Assembly (NCBI GenBank): GCA_023412855.1
Contig: JAEZRJ010000086.1
Span: 1 to 64,000, forward strand
Direction: 5' to 3'
DNA: 64,000 bases
Source: Bacillota bacterium
GTDB taxonomy: Bacteria > Bacillota > Clostridia > Lachnospirales > Lachnospiraceae
Part shown: piece by piece, positions 54,779 to 63,293 of the stretch
Layout: the number at the start of each line of letters is the position of its first letter
Numbering within the stretch: the first letter of the stretch is position 1
Translations under genes and position numbers: made by a program
Notes under the pieces: model-generated
What the model saw: the letters and a program-made list of their open reading frames with translations, nothing else
Told to the model about the DNA's origin: nothing
The model's database searches: none

Positions 54779-56380
54779 TTAATCGCAGGAAACCAATATT
54801 TCTCTGTCCAATTGATTCAGATTGCCGGCGGTCAGAACGATCAACATAACCTGCACGTGGGAATTAACCGCAGTAAGCAGAAAATCTATAATCGGTTCCG
54901 CCGCCAGCACCATCACCAGGCCCTCTGCTGGAATGCCAAGCTGCAAAAAGAGAGCGGAATAGGCCATCTTCGTGCCGCCAGCCACGGGTGGAGTTGCAAT
55001 AGTCAAAATTCCGGATACCAGAATGCATAGCACTAACCAAAGAGGCGTGATCGGCACTCCATATGCCCTGGCAACACACAGGGCAGATACACTATAGAAG
55101 ACACAGGCGGTTGGTTTGAAAAGCGTCTGTGCCAGAGAAACACTAAAACGTGAGACCTGTCTCGCCACCCCCAAACGTTTCTCACATATTTCCAGCCGTA
55201 AAGGGAAGCTCGCTGCAGAGGAGGCGGTGCTAAGAGCCACTAAAAAGACCGGCAGAGTTTTCCGTAGCAGTGTTCCCATGGATACACGACAACGCAGACA
55301 GGCGACAGCCGTAAAGATCAGAGCCAACACCAGACACAAAGCAGCCGTAAGTATTAATATTTCAGCCGTCCCACTTAGCTTGGAAACATCCGATGAAACG
55401 ACCAGACCATAGAAGGTCAGGAACACAAATAACGGAATAAGCCGGTTGATGCCGCCCATCAAAAGCGACACCATATCATCTGCCTGTCTCACTACATCTG
55501 ACAAGCTCTCCACTCGCTCGCCAAGTATCAAAAGTGCAATACCAAGGCATAATCCCAATAAAATCAGTTGAATGGCATTCCCTTCCAAAAATGGCGAAAC
55601 CAGATTGGTGGGTATCATTTGGAGTACCAGACTAAAAATGGCCTGAAACCCTCCGGATTCAGCACTGCCTCCACTATAAAGCGGAAACAGACATCCTACT
55701 GCAGCTATTGTCAAGGCTGCAATCACGAAGGTCAGCCCCAGAAATTGCAGTAAAAATTTCTTTCCAATACGGCCTAGTGCGGTTACGTTTCCAATGCCTA
55801 AAATACCGGTACAGATGGAAAGAAAAATCATAGGCATGGCCACGCCGGTAAGCATCCCCAGAAGAATGTTCAGCATAGGCACGGCAAGCTGTTCCGCCAA
55901 AAACTGCTGTGTTTTCTCCGGCAGTTGTGTGGTCAGGAGACCCGAACTTACTGCCAGCACTGCAGCCAAGGCGACCCACGATAGTTGATTGACCTTTTTT
56001 CCAGGCACACGGAAGTCAACTTGATTGATACCTTTGTCATATCGATACATCGGTGACAGACCTAATCCCTCCAGAATGACATTTCCGGCAGCATCCAGTT
56101 CATTCTGGGAAGAATCGGTATTGGGATTTACTCCGGGACCAGCGGCAGATAATCGAATACTCCGCTGTCCTGGCCGGACGCAATATTGAACAGTACAAAC
56201 GGCCTCGTTTCCCGGCGTATTCCGCCAAAGATTTAAAATGTCCTCCGATGCCAGACGAATGCGTAAAATTTCCCGCCGTCCGGCGACACCCTCCAGCAAC
56301 ACACCGATATGCGTACTGGCAGCGTCAATGCCCTCATCTGTCAAGGAAAAATTTATTTTTTTTGTGTCTTGTTTTATCAA
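54779..56380 (-). CDS. Dicarboxylate/amino-acid:cation symporter fused to a GHKL-like N-terminal domain
   Basis: A 533-residue protein. Residues 1-130 resemble a degenerate anti-sigma GHKL domain (RLASEDILNLWRN, with N-box Asn; then RLSAAGPGVNP). Residues 135-525 form a GltP/SDF family transporter, with the serine-rich hairpin STASSAASFPLRL and the tip ATPPVAGGTKMAYSALF. Such transporters normally start directly at the membrane region. It is the third transporter of the island with a GHKL-like module, here at the N-terminus. It overlaps the kinase-like gene upstream by 4 bases. Confidence 0.85.
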   Translation of the reverse strand: MIKQDTKKINFSLTDEGIDAASTHIGVLLEGVAGRREILRIRLASEDILNLWRNTPGNEAVCTVQYCVRPGQRSIRLSAAGPGVNPNTDSSQNELDAAGNVILEGLGLSPMYRYDKGINQVDFRVPGKKVNQLSWVALAAVLAVSSGLLTTQLPEKTQQFLAEQLAVPMLNILLGMLTGVAMPMIFLSICTGILGIGNVTALGRIGKKFLLQFLGLTFVIAALTIAAVGCLFPLYSGGSAESGGFQAIFSLVLQMIPTNLVSPFLEGNAIQLILLGLCLGIALLILGERVESLSDVVRQADDMVSLLMGGINRLIPLFVFLTFYGLVVSSDVSKLSGTAEILILTAALCLVLALIFTAVACLRCRVSMGTLLRKTLPVFLVALSTASSAASFPLRLEICEKRLGVARQVSRFSVSLAQTLFKPTACVFYSVSALCVARAYGVPITPLWLVLCILVSGILTIATPPVAGGTKMAYSALFLQLGIPAEGLVMVLAAEPIIDFLLTAVNSHVQVMLIVLTAGNLNQLDREILVSCD

Positions 56381-57135
56381 TATTCCGATGTCCTTTCCCC
56401 AACCATCAGAGCGACAGTCAGTCGAAATTTTTGATGCGTATGTTCGATTTCCACATAGCCGCCCACACTCTCGGCGACTTTACGGATACCAGGCAGACCG
56501 TAGCCATGGAGCGTCCCTGGTTTGGTGGTGCGATAACCCGGATTCAAATGGCCGCCGTAGCCATTTTCCACAATCAGCAGCAATGTATTCTGCACCGTGC
56601 ATCCTTCAACCTTTAACTGCCGCAGCTCCCCTTCTGGTGCCTCCAAAGCAGCTTCATAGGCATTTTGCAGAGCATTTCCCAGAATGAGTCCCAACCCTGT
56701 TTTGTCGGTTAACGCATCCTCATCGTACCTGATATCAGAGATAAGAGTAATCCCACTTCCTCGGCACAATTGTGCATATTTTCTGAGAAAGCTCTTGGTA
56801 AGCCGGTTTTTGCCGTCCAGTGGTGTCTGTGGTAGTTCACCGGAAAGTTCTTTTATGTAAGCCTTTGCGCTGTCCAGATCGTTTTCCTCCAAAAGTGCGG
56901 AGAGGACGGCTAGATGGTGCTTTAAATCATGACGCATTTTTCGGATTTGTTCTATGCTGTCCAAATCTGCCCGATATTCCTGTTCCACCAGCTCGATTTG
57001 TGCCTTCACACTATCTATGGAGAGGCGCAGCAGCTCTGTGTAGAGCTCCGGTTCCAATCCTTCTGTCCGCTTTCCAAAACAGGCGGCACACCTTCCCTTC
57101 AAGGGTTGGATAGCTTTTAATATCTTTGCAATCAT
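56377..57135 (-). CDS. Soluble GHKL histidine kinase of system 2
   Basis: A 252-residue protein with H-box (IRKMRHDLKHHLAVLSALL), N-box (LGLILGNALQNAYEAA) and G-box (HGYGLPGIRKVAESVGG), the AgrC/CitA-like GHKL arrangement. Unlike AgrC-type kinases it has no membrane region and starts 85 residues before the H-box, so its sensor is missing or supplied by another protein. It overlaps both its regulator (upstream) and the symporter (downstream) by 4 bases, which suggests the symporter may act as its sensor. Confidence 0.85.
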   Translation of the reverse strand: MIAKILKAIQPLKGRCAACFGKRTEGLEPELYTELLRLSIDSVKAQIELVEQEYRADLDSIEQIRKMRHDLKHHLAVLSALLEENDLDSAKAYIKELSGELPQTPLDGKNRLTKSFLRKYAQLCRGSGITLISDIRYDEDALTDKTGLGLILGNALQNAYEAALEAPEGELRQLKVEGCTVQNTLLLIVENGYGGHLNPGYRTTKPGTLHGYGLPGIRKVAESVGGYVEIEHTHQKFRLTVALMVGERTSEY

Positions 57136-57848
57136 AACTGTCCCCCTACTCCTGCCACAGATTTCAGGTAATCATAATACCGCCTCCGAAGTTCGGGGAA
57201 ATTTCGCTTACGGATTAGTACAGTCCGGTCAAGGATAGTAAGAAAAGTTTCATTCTCTATGCCACGGACATGATGTAGATTGACAAGATAGCTCTGGTGG
57301 CAGCGCAGAAAAGAAGCTCCCTTCAGACACAGCTCCACCGTGTCCAGTTTCTCCCTCACCCGGGCATTTGTTCCATCCCGAAAGTAGAGGGTAATATTTT
57401 TAAGGTCGCTCTCAACAAATACGATGTCCTCCTGCACAAAGAGCCGCCCTGCTAAAAAAATACTGCGGGGCCGATAAATTTGAAGAAAGCGCTCCATCAA
57501 AGGCTTTAGCTTGTCTTGCAGACCCGGCTTAAGCAGATAAGAAAACGCCTCCACCTCATAGCTTTGCACTGCGAAGTCCGGTGAGGAGGTGAGAAAGACA
57601 ATAGGTACCGTAATACCTTGGCTTCGTAAAGCCTTGGCTACATCAAATCCATTGGAGTGCTTCATGTAAATGTCGAGAAAAAACAGTTCTATTTCGGAGA
57701 GAATTTCCGGTTTCATGGCAAGCAAAGCTTTACCATCCTCTGTTGAGACGATCTCCGCACTTTGACCGTTTTCGATGGCCCATGCCCGCAGCGCCCGTCG
57801 CAGTGAATTCCTATCATTGGCACTGTCGTCGCAGATGACAATGTGCAT
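57132..57848 (-). CDS. LytTR family response regulator (system 2)
   Basis: About 238 residues from the Met at 57848, preceded by GGAGGAG. Receiver with DD at residues 6-7, phosphoacceptor in LFFLDIYMKHSNG and lysine in YLLKPG. A LytTR DNA-binding domain follows (FLRCHQSYLVNLHHVRGI). It is the first gene of the long minus-strand series in the island. Three ACTTAA repeats lie 125-175 bases upstream and may be its own operator. Confidence 0.9.
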   Translation of the reverse strand: MHIVICDDSANDRNSLRRALRAWAIENGQSAEIVSTEDGKALLAMKPEILSEIELFFLDIYMKHSNGFDVAKALRSQGITVPIVFLTSSPDFAVQSYEVEAFSYLLKPGLQDKLKPLMERFLQIYRPRSIFLAGRLFVQEDIVFVESDLKNITLYFRDGTNARVREKLDTVELCLKGASFLRCHQSYLVNLHHVRGIENETFLTILDRTVLIRKRNFPELRRRYYDYLKSVAGVGGQL

Positions 57849-57957
57849 CAGCAACTCCTCCTTCCATTTGAAATGAATGCTTATCTTTTCAATTTGTAAA
57901 GCAACAAGCCTCGATAATATCTTGCAAAATTCCACTCTGAGATTACCATGAAAAAAC

Positions 57958-58020
57958 AAAAAATGAGCCTTTATACTTAAAAGACTCATTTTTACACTTA
58001 AAAAACTGATATTCACTTAA
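57958..58020 (-). promoter_or_regulatory. LytTR-type operator/hairpin copy 2
   Basis: Three ACTTAA sites at 57975-57980, 57996-58001 and 58015-58020 (spacing 21 and 19 bases). The first two and the bases between them are nearly identical to 33252-33295, including the hairpin ATGAGTCTTT/AAAGGCTCAT. A CTCTTGACAA segment lies about 25 bases further upstream at both places. Confidence 0.6.
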
Positions 58021-58276
58021 ATTGACTCTTGACAAATAGCATTTATCTTGTTCTCAAACCAGGAGTATCAAAATATCAATACAGCAGTCCCCGAATTTAG
58101 TGGCGGTTTTAACCCAAGCTCTGAAACAAAACGCTATTAGCAGACAATTCGATGCTAATATGCAATTAGCAAACTCTTAGCAAGTGGCTAAAATACATAA
58201 AAATAAGTACGAATCCCTGTTAGCAAGATTTTTTGTTAAAACAGATGTTCTTACATCGCTGGATTTTTAAGGACAA
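58021..58276. other. Island right end, no recognised gene
   Basis: A plus-strand frame at 58067-58180 encodes 37 protein-like residues (including SPNLVAVLTQALKQN) to a TAG, but I do not recognise it and see no start signal. An integrase gene, normally found next to the tRNA end of such islands, is absent here. Confidence 0.4.
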
Positions 58277-58317
58277 AAAAAGAGAAGTATTGAAAAACTC
58301 ATTGCTTTCAATACTTC
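58275..58317 (-). terminator. tRNA-Arg terminator
   Basis: On the minus strand a perfect 12-bp stem GAAGTATTGAAA/TTTCAATACTTC with a 10-base loop leads into CTCTTTTTTT. It starts 5 bases after the tRNA. Confidence 0.85.
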
Positions 58318-58361
58318 CCAGCGTTCCCGAGACGATTTGAACGTCCGACCCCTCGCTTAGG
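58277..58361. repeat. Right attachment repeat (att), 85 bp
   Basis: Identical to 29861-29945. It overlaps the 3' half of the intact tRNA-Arg gene and its terminator. The distance between copies gives an element of about 28.4 kb. Confidence 0.92.
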
Positions 58362-58394
58362 AGGCGAGTGCTCTATCCCCTGAGCTACGAGAAC
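58322..58394 (-). tRNA. tRNA-Arg(CCU)
   Basis: 73 bases fold as a normal tRNA: acceptor GTTCTCG/CGGGAAC, D stem GCTC/GAGC, anticodon stem CTCGC/GCGAG, loop CTCCTAA (anticodon CCU), T arm with TTCAAAT loop, discriminator G. CCA is not encoded. It is the integration site of the island to its 3' side, and the tRNA remains intact. Confidence 0.96.
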
Positions 58395-58485
58395 ATTTTA
58401 TTGAAAAGGGACTGTTACCGAATTATTCTACCACAAGAATCCAACTCTGGCAACCTTCCCTTTTCTAAATTTTTCTCTTCACTTA

Positions 58486-59376
58486 TTATTCAGGAAAATT
58501 AATAAATCCCTGCATCCATATATTTCCTTTGAATCTTCTTCCTACCTGGGGTTCACCGTAAAGATCCTCGGTATTGATGCAGATGTCGAACTGCAAATCG
58601 TTACAGCTCACGGTCATCTGGTGGATCTCCTCCTCGGTCATCTTATTGGTCACCTTATGACATTCTATAATCTCTCCCAAAATCGAATACTGATCACATT
58701 CCACACCGTAAGGCATAAAATAAGTATCTACGAGACTGAATACATCCTCTTTCTGAATTCTCTTGGAAATGGTAGTGTAGGTATCCATATCCTCTAATGT
58801 TAGGCTTTCAATAGCGTCCTCATCTCCCTTTCTTGCAGCAGCAATCAAAGAATTACGGTTATTGGACGCCTTTTGAATAATTTTCTTATCTTTTTCGTTT
58901 TTTATAATCGGCATCATAACTTTTCCTTGAAGGGAAAGGCCCGACAGCGTAAGTGTCGTTCCCCTTATCGGAAGGCTGTTATTATTTTGTGCCTTCACGT
59001 ATGGGATCATATTCTGCAAATAGAAAATAAGCGAAACCCCGATTTTAATATCGTCACATACCCCTGCATAGGATTCCGTACCGGCATGACGTTCCACGGA
59101 TACATCTTCCTCTGAGGTAATGCCGGTTCCTCTCAAATACGGATAATAATAATCATATGAGTATCTCTCTTCCCTATCGAATTCACCGCAGACTGCGATT
59201 CCCATATTTTCAGCAAAATCTTTGCGGAATTCTGCTATGATCGTATCTTCACCATTCGATGTATAAGCACGCTCATTCGTATTTACAATAATATCGGTTA
59301 AAAGATTTTGCAGCTCTTTTCTATCCTTCAATTTACTAAAACCGATTGCCCTTAAATATTTATGCAAAGATTTCAC
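58486..59376 (-). CDS. DUF3881 family protein
   Basis: A 296-residue cytoplasmic protein with no recognised catalytic motif. The start MKSLHKYLRAIGF and the YDYYYPYLRGTGIT segment match my recollection of DUF3881, a family found beside serS in Lachnospiraceae. Function unknown. AAAGAGGTG precedes the start. It follows serS on the same strand by 57 bases and may be co-transcribed. Confidence 0.75.
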   Translation of the reverse strand: MKSLHKYLRAIGFSKLKDRKELQNLLTDIIVNTNERAYTSNGEDTIIAEFRKDFAENMGIAVCGEFDREERYSYDYYYPYLRGTGITSEEDVSVERHAGTESYAGVCDDIKIGVSLIFYLQNMIPYVKAQNNNSLPIRGTTLTLSGLSLQGKVMMPIIKNEKDKKIIQKASNNRNSLIAAARKGDEDAIESLTLEDMDTYTTISKRIQKEDVFSLVDTYFMPYGVECDQYSILGEIIECHKVTNKMTEEEIHQMTVSCNDLQFDICINTEDLYGEPQVGRRFKGNIWMQGFINFPE

Positions 59377-59433
59377 CTCTTTTCAAAACTATAAATTGCA
59401 TTGGGGCAAGGACATAAAAATTATTTTTGTACA

Positions 59434-60711
59434 TTATTTAATTACTTTCTTACCGCCCATATAAGGCTGCAGCACTTCAGGAATTCTTATGGAACCGTCC
59501 GCCTGGAGATTGTTCTCCAGAAATGCGATCAGCATTCTCGGCGGAGCGACTACCGTATTATTTAATGTATGCGCGAAGTACTTTCCATTTTCTCCGTTTA
59601 CACGAATTTTTAATCTTCTTGCTTGTGCATCTCCTAAATTGGAGCAGCTTCCTACTTCAAAATATTTCTCCTGCCTCGGAGACCATGCTTCCACATCGTA
59701 AGACTTTACCTTAAGGTCTGCCAGATCGCCGGAGCAGCATTCGATCGTTCTTACCGGAATATCCATAGAGCGAAATAAATCTACCGTATTCTTCCATAAT
59801 TTCTCAAACCACATGGGGGATTCTTCTGGCTTGCATACTACCACCATTTCCTGTTTCTCAAACTGATGGATTCTGTATACACCGCGTTCCTCCAACCCAT
59901 GAGCACCTTTTTCCTTTCTAAAACAAGGAGAGTAGCTGGTGAGTGTCTTAGGAAGTTCTTCCTCGGGAACGATAGTATCAATAAATTTACCTATCATAGA
60001 ATGCTCGGAAGTTCCGATCAAATAAAGATCCTCACCTTCAATCTTGTACATCATCGCTTCCATTTCAGCAAAGCTCATAACTCCTGTCACTACGTTGCTC
60101 CGAATCATAAAAGGAGGAATGCAGTAAGTAAATCCTCTGTCAATCATAAAATCTCTCGCATAAGAGATAACTGCAGAATGCAGCCTTGCAATATCGCCCA
60201 TCAAATAATAGAAACCATTTCCGGCAACTTTTCTGGCGCTGTCCAAGTCGATACCATTCAAGTTCTCCATGATTTCCGTATGATAAGGGATTTCAAAATC
60301 GGGAATTACAGGTTCTCCGTATTTTTCGATTTCTACATTTTCCGAGTCATCCTTGCCGATAGGTACGCTGGAGTCTATGATATTAGGGATTGTCATCATT
60401 ATTTTCGTTATCTTTTCTTCCAGTCCCTTTTCAATTTCTTCAAGCTCTGCAAGACGCTTCGCGCCGGCAGCAACCTCCGATTTCTTTTCTTCCGCTTCTT
60501 CCTTTTTTCCCTGGGACATCAGTGCTCCGATTTCTTTAGAAATCTTATTGCGGTTTGCCCTTAAGTCATCCGCCTCCTGCTGTGTCTTTCTGCTCTCCAA
60601 ATCCAGCGAGATTACTTCATCCACCAGAGCAATTTTATTATCCTGAAACTTCTTTTTAATATTTTCTTTTACTTCTTCCGGGTTCTCTCTCAAGAATTTA
60701 ATGTCAATCAT
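59434..60711 (-). CDS. serS: Seryl-tRNA synthetase
   Basis: A 425-residue class II enzyme charging tRNA-Ser. N-terminal coiled-coil arm (residues about 30-100) binds the tRNA long arm. Motif 2 appears around YSPCFRKEKGAHGLEERGVY and motif 3 at NTVVAPPRMLIAFLE. Full length. A GAGGAG site precedes the ATG. It lies 17 bases after the HD-GYP gene. No T-box leader is seen, since there is no room upstream. Confidence 0.97.
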   Translation of the reverse strand: MIDIKFLRENPEEVKENIKKKFQDNKIALVDEVISLDLESRKTQQEADDLRANRNKISKEIGALMSQGKKEEAEEKKSEVAAGAKRLAELEEIEKGLEEKITKIMMTIPNIIDSSVPIGKDDSENVEIEKYGEPVIPDFEIPYHTEIMENLNGIDLDSARKVAGNGFYYLMGDIARLHSAVISYARDFMIDRGFTYCIPPFMIRSNVVTGVMSFAEMEAMMYKIEGEDLYLIGTSEHSMIGKFIDTIVPEEELPKTLTSYSPCFRKEKGAHGLEERGVYRIHQFEKQEMVVVCKPEESPMWFEKLWKNTVDLFRSMDIPVRTIECCSGDLADLKVKSYDVEAWSPRQEKYFEVGSCSNLGDAQARRLKIRVNGENGKYFAHTLNNTVVAPPRMLIAFLENNLQADGSIRIPEVLQPYMGGKKVIK

Positions 60712-60728
60712 TGCCTTACTCCTCTTTT

Positions 60729-61790
60729 CTATTTAATATTTTCCATTACTCTCTCAATATATATATTATCAAATACCGATAAATCTTTAACTATATCTTG
60801 CAAGACTGTTTCACCCTTGTTATCGTATATTATCTTGATAAACGGCTTGTCAGGCAAATTCTTATTCTGCCTCAGAACAATACCTATTTCCCCTTCGTTG
60901 GTGAGAACATAGGAACCTGCCGGATAGACCGCAGTAAATTCCAGAAATATATCTATAATTTTACCATCATACATAATATCTTTGTTTTTTCTTAGATGAT
61001 CGATGGCCTCGTGGACCTTTATCCTCTCGCAGCCGATACCGCATATCATTTCATCAAAAGCATCGCAAACATTAACTATTCTCGCTTCCACCGGAATATC
61101 GGTAGCTTTCAGCGGATAGCCGGAGCCATCCAATCTCTCATGATGATACAAGATAATATTCTTGCCCAACTCGGAAATCCATGGCTCGTTCTTCAAAGCG
61201 GAATATGCGTATACGGGATGTTTTTTATATTCTGACAACTCAAGATCAGACAGCTGATCAAGTTTTTTATTCATATAGTTGATTGTTAAATATCTCAGGC
61301 CCAAATCATGCAGCAAACATGCTACACCTATATCGTGTATTTTCTCCTGAGGAATTTTCATTTTTAAAGAGGTCAATATTGCTAAAGAACAAATAGTAAT
61401 TGAATGTTCGTAAATATCGGCAATTCTTTCCTTAATATCATATATCTTTTCAATTACCTCTTCTTCTTCCAAAAGGTTTTTGATAATATTATCTGCCGTT
61501 TTACTCAATTCTACTAATTCCTTACTATGAGTATAAGTATGTTTTTCGATAACTGTTCTAACTTTTTCTTTAAAGCTATTTTCTATTTCATCTTTTAACA
61601 ATACTACTTCTTCCGTATTGATTTCTTCTCTTATGTATACTTCTCTAATTCCCAGCTCACTTAATTTCTCAATATATTCTTTCCGTAAAATTGTCCCTTC
61701 CGCTAACAATACTTGATAGTCCAGCGTTATAATTGGTCTGGATAAAACTTCTCCACCGGACAAATTACCGATATCACATACCTTCATCAA
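60729..61790 (-). CDS. HD-GYP domain protein, probable c-di-GMP phosphodiesterase
   Basis: A 353-residue cytoplasmic protein. Residues 1-110 are an N-terminal region with coiled coil. The HD-GYP core has HSITICSLA, LLHDLG (the HD pair), HHERLDGSGYP (GYP motif) and ARIVNVCDAFDEM. A short beta-type C-terminal domain (YVLTNEGEIGIVLRQN) follows. It probably degrades cyclic di-GMP. GAGGAG precedes the start; it lies between DUF4446 and serS genes and is likely co-transcribed. Confidence 0.88.
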   Translation of the reverse strand: MMKVCDIGNLSGGEVLSRPIITLDYQVLLAEGTILRKEYIEKLSELGIREVYIREEINTEEVVLLKDEIENSFKEKVRTVIEKHTYTHSKELVELSKTADNIIKNLLEEEEVIEKIYDIKERIADIYEHSITICSLAILTSLKMKIPQEKIHDIGVACLLHDLGLRYLTINYMNKKLDQLSDLELSEYKKHPVYAYSALKNEPWISELGKNIILYHHERLDGSGYPLKATDIPVEARIVNVCDAFDEMICGIGCERIKVHEAIDHLRKNKDIMYDGKIIDIFLEFTAVYPAGSYVLTNEGEIGIVLRQNKNLPDKPFIKIIYDNKGETVLQDIVKDLSVFDNIYIERVMENIK

Positions 61791-61808
61791 TATTACTCCT
61801 CTTCTATA

Positions 61809-62342
61809 CTAGCCCTCTATATCCATCGCTATATCGAGCGCTTGTTTTTCTTCCTCCCCCAATAAGATTGCACACTGCCCATTTTTTATTTCTTTCGTGT
61901 AAGAATAGCAACCCTCTGTGCTATGAACGGAATTTAATACAAAGCCATTATTGTTTTCATCGAGCAAAGCCAAACTAAAACTGAGTTGGCCTCCCATTTG
62001 CTTGAATGCATCGTATTTTACTACTCCTATTTTTTGGAAGGTAGATTCCAGTTTCTTATATAAATCTCTTATATCCCTTTTATTTTTTTCAGCCGCTGCT
62101 TTTACAAACTTATTATCTTCATATAATCCGATAATGTCCTTCTCTAAATTTTTTGCGTCCTTACCCTGCATAAACTTAGAATACTTTTTCTTCAGTTTTG
62201 ACGTGCTGACCATTTGGATAATGACTAGCACTGCTAGTATAATGATAAGGATTACCATCCCTATCATTAAGTAACCAATATCCAGGTTGCCCAATCCAAT
62301 ATAACTCAATATTTCACTATTCACAATTTGTATTTCCTCCAT
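61809..62342 (-). CDS. DUF4446 family membrane protein
   Basis: A 177-residue protein with one membrane helix (IGMVILIIILAVLVIIQMV), a coiled-coil stretch (about residues 55-105) and a small beta-rich C-terminal domain (FSLALLDENNNGFVLNSVHS). This matches DUF4446, usually found next to parB in Clostridia. Function unknown. GGAGGAAAT precedes the start. Confidence 0.85.
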   Translation of the reverse strand: MEEIQIVNSEILSYIGLGNLDIGYLMIGMVILIIILAVLVIIQMVSTSKLKKKYSKFMQGKDAKNLEKDIIGLYEDNKFVKAAAEKNKRDIRDLYKKLESTFQKIGVVKYDAFKQMGGQLSFSLALLDENNNGFVLNSVHSTEGCYSYTKEIKNGQCAILLGEEEKQALDIAMDIEG

Positions 62343-62381
62343 TCGTATTTTGCCAAAGGTATCAATTCAGTTTATCATTAT

Positions 62382-63290
62382 TTAATGTGTTAGTTTATCT
62401 GTAATTTTTTCCAAATCGTCATGATTATAGAATTCGATTTCTATTTTTCCGGTACCTTCGCCTTTGGAGGATATGCATACTTTCGTACTAAGCGCTTGCT
62501 TTAACTTTTCTTCTAAATCCTGATAAATCACTTCCAGATTTTTGTCAGTCAATACAACCTTTTTCGGCTTGATTGGCTTATTTAAATCCTTTATCATCTT
62601 CTCCACGTCGCGTACACTCAGCTTCTCATCAAAAATTTTTTGAGCCAAAGTATACTGCTGCTCTTCATCCTCTATCGGAATAAGTGCCCTTGCATGTCCA
62701 GTGGAAATCATGTCGTTGATAATCATTTGCTGTACTTCATCGCAGAGCTTCAATAAACGCATGGAGTTTGTTACAGCGGTTCTACTCTTAGATACTCTTT
62801 CTGCCACCTCATCCTGCTTTAAACTAAACTCGTTCAACAATCTCTTATAAGCCAAAGCTTCTTCAATAGGATTTAGATCCTCTCTTTGAATATTTTCAAT
62901 TAAAGAAATTTCAACTATTTCCTGCTCGGTCAGATTTCTTATGATAACCGGCACTTCCTTCAATCCGGCCATCTTCGCAGCACGCCATCTTCTCTCACCT
63001 GCTATTATTTCATAATAAGTCTTCCTGTCCTGAACAAGAATAGGCTGGAGCAAACCAAACTGTTTAATGGATTCCGCTAATTCCAATAATGCATCCTCAT
63101 CGAAGTTCTTTCTCGGCTGCTCTCTATTCGGTTCAACCTTAGTAATTTTCACTAATGTTTCCGAACTGTTTTCATTCGATCCATTTTCATTCTTGGATAC
63201 CTCTTTTTTTTGTGAGGCATTACTTGCCTTGGTATCCACTCCGCTCGGTATTAAAGCATCAAGTCCCTTACCCAATCCTCTCGCCGCCAT
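62382..63290 (-). CDS. parB: Chromosome-partitioning protein ParB/Spo0J
   Basis: A 302-residue ParB. N-terminal ParA-activating stretch (ARGLGKGLDALIPSG), CTP-binding box (AGERRWRAAKMAGL and ENIQREDLNPIEEALAY), helix-turn-helix (FSLKQDEVAERVSKSRTAVTN) and C-terminal dimer domain. It binds parS sites near the origin and loads the segregation complex. Starts 3 bases after the ParA stop, forming the usual parAB operon. Confidence 0.95.
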   Translation of the reverse strand: MAARGLGKGLDALIPSGVDTKASNASQKKEVSKNENGSNENSSETLVKITKVEPNREQPRKNFDEDALLELAESIKQFGLLQPILVQDRKTYYEIIAGERRWRAAKMAGLKEVPVIIRNLTEQEIVEISLIENIQREDLNPIEEALAYKRLLNEFSLKQDEVAERVSKSRTAVTNSMRLLKLCDEVQQMIINDMISTGHARALIPIEDEEQQYTLAQKIFDEKLSVRDVEKMIKDLNKPIKPKKVVLTDKNLEVIYQDLEEKLKQALSTKVCISSKGEGTGKIEIEFYNHDDLEKITDKLTH

Positions 63291-63293
63291 AAT

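Noticed and set aside
58067..58180. Protein-like frame next to the tRNA as an integrase remnant
   Set aside because: The 37 residues carry no tyrosine- or serine-recombinase motif, so no such claim is made.
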